64,000 nt of DNA, from assembly GCA_038396585.1 (NCBI GenBank), contig CP121691.1:2170001-2234000 (forward strand), given 5' to 3'. Position numbers and translations under genes: made by a program. Positions within the stretch are counted from its first letter, which is position 1. The number at the start of each line of letters is the position of its first letter. Under the pieces are notes generated by a model. The model had not been told where the DNA came from. It saw only the letters and a list, made by a program, of their open reading frames with translations, and did no database searches. Positions 62,120 to 64,000 of the stretch are shown piece by piece. The stretch is from Vallitaleaceae bacterium 9-2 (lineage in GTDB: Bacteria; Bacillota; Clostridia; Lachnospirales; Vallitaleaceae).

Positions 62120-63571
62120 CTATCCTATCGCAACTGTTCGTTTTTCCACATTAGCATGTTGCTCGTACTGATACGCAAAATTTAAAAGTGTTGATTCATC
62201 AAATGCTTTTCCAATCAACTGCATTCCTATGGGAAGCCCTTTTTCATCAAATCCACAATTTATTGATATTGCAGGTACACCGGCAATATTAATTGGCACT
62301 GTACATATATCCGTTAAATACATCTCCACCGGATTATCCGTTTTTGCACCCACTTGAAAAGCCGTTGTCGGTCCTGTCGGCGTAAGTAGAACATCATATT
62401 TTTCAAACAGCTGGTCAAACTCTTGTTTAATCAAGGTACGTACCTGTTGTGCTTTTTTATAATATGCGTCGTAGTATCCTGAGCTTAATGCATAAGTTCC
62501 TAGCATAATACGTCGCTTCACTTCTTTTCCAAAAGCTTCATCCCGAGTCTTTTGATACAAATCTAACAGATTATCAAATTCAGGGGTTCGATATCCATAT
62601 TTTATGCCATCATATCGTGCAAGATTTGAAGAAGCTTCCGCTGAGGAAATCAAATAATATGCCGGCAATGAGAGGTTCGATAAATCAAAGCGAACTTCTT
62701 CAACAATGGCGCCAAGTTTTTCATATTCTTTTGCCGCTGCTAATACAGCCGCTTTCACTTGTGGGTGAATCCCTTCACCAAAAAATTCAAGTGGAAGACC
62801 AATACGCTTGCCTTTTAACGCGTCTTTAAGATGTGCTGTAAAATCCGGTGCCTCTATTGGTGCACTTGTTGAATCCATAGCATCATGTCCTGCGATGACA
62901 TTCATTGCAAGAGCCACATCTTCAACATTATTGGCTAGTGGTCCAATCTGATCTAGCGATGAAGCAAATGCAACAAGCCCAAATCTTGACACACGACCAT
63001 AGGTAGGCTTTAATCCCACAACTCCACAGTAGCTGGCTGGTTGACGAATTGAACCTCCTGTATCTGACCCCAGTGCCAGTGGTGTCATCATCGCTGCTAC
63101 AGCTGCTGCCGATCCGCCGGAACTTCCTCCTGGAACATGCTCAAGGTTCCATGGATTACGTGTAATCTTATATGCGCTATTTTCAGTTGATGATCCCATC
63201 GCAAACTCATCCATGTTAAGCTTTCCAAATAAAATCATATCGTTGGCTTGAATTTTATTCACCACAGTTGCACTATAGGGAGGAACAAATGTCTCTAGCA
63301 TTTTTGAAGCACATGTTGTGGGAATTCCTTGTGTACAAATGTTATCTTTGATACTGATAGGAATTCCAGCCAATGAAGATAAAGCTTCGCCTTGGATTCG
63401 TCTATTATCAATTGCTTGTGCTTGTGCTTTAATTTTCTCTTCATCCATGTGTAAAAACGCATTAACCTTTTGTTCTGTCTTATGAACACGCGCTATATAC
63501 GACTCAACAAGCTCGAGACTACTGACTTCTTTGTTCTTTAATTGTGTTGCCATATCTAATACTGTCTTCAT
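62120..63571 (-). CDS. gatA: Aspartyl/glutamyl-tRNA amidotransferase subunit A
   Basis: A 483-residue amidase-signature enzyme that releases ammonia from glutamine. The catalytic Lys is in IPISIKDNI, the cis-Ser in GGSSGGSAAAVAAMM and the nucleophilic Ser in GSDTGGSIRQPASYCG. Normal length. Gene order gatC-gatA-gatB is the usual Firmicutes order. Confidence 0.96.
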   Translation of the reverse strand: MKTVLDMATQLKNKEVSSLELVESYIARVHKTEQKVNAFLHMDEEKIKAQAQAIDNRRIQGEALSSLAGIPISIKDNICTQGIPTTCASKMLETFVPPYSATVVNKIQANDMILFGKLNMDEFAMGSSTENSAYKITRNPWNLEHVPGGSSGGSAAAVAAMMTPLALGSDTGGSIRQPASYCGVVGLKPTYGRVSRFGLVAFASSLDQIGPLANNVEDVALAMNVIAGHDAMDSTSAPIEAPDFTAHLKDALKGKRIGLPLEFFGEGIHPQVKAAVLAAAKEYEKLGAIVEEVRFDLSNLSLPAYYLISSAEASSNLARYDGIKYGYRTPEFDNLLDLYQKTRDEAFGKEVKRRIMLGTYALSSGYYDAYYKKAQQVRTLIKQEFDQLFEKYDVLLTPTGPTTAFQVGAKTDNPVEMYLTDICTVPINIAGVPAISINCGFDEKGLPIGMQLIGKAFDESTLLNFAYQYEQHANVEKRTVAIG

Positions 63572-63581
63572 ATCAAGCCTC

Positions 63582-63869
63582 CTATTCTACAACTTTCGGT
63601 ACGTTATAACATCCGTCTTGTTTGCTCGGTGCATTCTCCAACAAAATATCGCGCTCCATTGAAGGCAATACTTCATCTTCACGAAAAACATTGTTAATCG
63701 GAATAACATGCGCCGTTGCATTGACATCTTCAAACGTATATTCATTGATCTGATCTGCAAACTCCAGAATCATTTCCATATCTTTTGTCATCTGAACCTT
63801 TTCTTCTTCTGTAAGGCTTAAACGGGCTAAGTGTGCCACATGTTCAACTTGGTCTTTTGTGATTTTCAT
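63582..63869 (-). CDS. gatC: Aspartyl/glutamyl-tRNA amidotransferase subunit C
   Basis: A 95-residue GatC with the pattern VEHVAHLARLSLTEEEKVQM at the start and the C-terminal FREDEVLPSMERDILLENAP. It belts GatA and GatB together. First gene of the gat operon, 53 bases after ligA, from which it may be cotranscribed. Confidence 0.95.
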   Translation of the reverse strand: MKITKDQVEHVAHLARLSLTEEEKVQMTKDMEMILEFADQINEYTFEDVNATAHVIPINNVFREDEVLPSMERDILLENAPSKQDGCYNVPKVVE

Positions 63870-63922
63870 CCTTACCCTCCGTTTCTATAATATAATGCTT
63901 TATTGTATCACAGTGTTAATCA

Positions 63923-64000
63923 TTATTCAATGAGCGCTTTAAAGTCTTGCTCGCTAATAATGGGTATATTCAAACTTTTGGCTTTTTTATTTTTTGACGA
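63923..64000 (-). CDS. ligA: NAD-dependent DNA ligase, C-terminal end only
   Basis: The last 25 codons read SSKNKKAKSLNIPIISEQDF then KALIE and stop. This is the end of the BRCT domain of LigA (usually SKxxKAxxLGIPIxxExxF). The rest lies beyond the window. Assignment is based on this short but characteristic end and on the common ligA-gatC order. Confidence 0.75.
   Translation of the reverse strand, partial: SSKNKKAKSLNIPIISEQDFKALIE

Overview
The window looks like a low-GC, Gram-positive, spore-former-type chromosome, most likely a member of the Clostridia (Lachnospirales/Vallitaleaceae-like; this placement is inference). The grounds are AT-rich DNA, strong AGGAGG-type ribosome binding sites, a T-box riboswitch, a GatCAB amidotransferase operon, lipobox lipoproteins, LplB/LplC-type sugar ABC permeases and Firmicutes-type gene families throughout. 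No rRNA, tRNA or CRISPR array was seen.

Layout. 1-7.6 kb (minus): one apparent seven-gene operon with a flippase-like membrane protein, three glycosyltransferases, a large hybrid histidine kinase, an HPt protein and the start of a response regulator, i.e. glycan synthesis plus a phosphorelay. 7.6-20.1 kb (minus): a carbohydrate-type cluster with two PfkB kinases, a PucR/CdaR-type regulator, a sugar ABC importer, two ADP-ribosylglycohydrolase-family proteins, and citrate lyase-like alpha, beta and gamma subunits that lack the usual CitC/CitX/CitG helpers. 20.3-22.1 kb (plus): an OmpR-type two-component system. 22.1-27.3 kb (minus): a five-gene peptide/nickel-type ABC importer behind a promoter with a Fur-box-like site and a 16-bp palindrome. 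27.3-33 kb: a frameshifted lipoprotein gene, an aldo/keto reductase and a LacI repressor sharing an operator motif, a chemoreceptor, and a broken glyoxalase-fold gene. 33-41.5 kb (minus): small accessory genes (ATPase, methyltransferase, lipoproteins, DJ-1 family, DUF1801) with several gene remnants, an IS110 fragment and a truncated potassium channel. 41.57-42.82 kb: an intact IS3-family element whose two flanks are two different truncated genes.

42.9-55.1 kb is the most unusual part. Nine codirectional minus-strand genes are separated by eight imperfect palindromes of 63-127 bp that begin near RYYYAAC and end near GTTRRRY. Six of the eight lie 17-33 bases past a stop codon. This is the organisation of an integron gene-cassette array. 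The sites resemble each other strongly (VCR-like homogeneity). The array ends at a lone GTTAGAC core next to three 36-37 bp-spaced direct repeats (attI-like). No integron integrase is present in the window, so as seen it is a CALIN-type cluster. The cargo looks defence-related: a GHKL ATPase with a PD-(D/E)XK-like C-terminus, a membrane-anchored PD-(D/E)XK protein, a two-gene winged-helix/HEPN-like cassette, an OLD-family ATPase-TOPRIM nuclease and two further proteins with HEPN-like motifs. Two secreted proteins are also present.

55.5-64 kb (minus) returns to core metabolism: a T-box-controlled ilvB-metA unit, then gatC-gatA-gatB followed by a TPR-GAF-GGDEF diguanylate cyclase, and the end of ligA.
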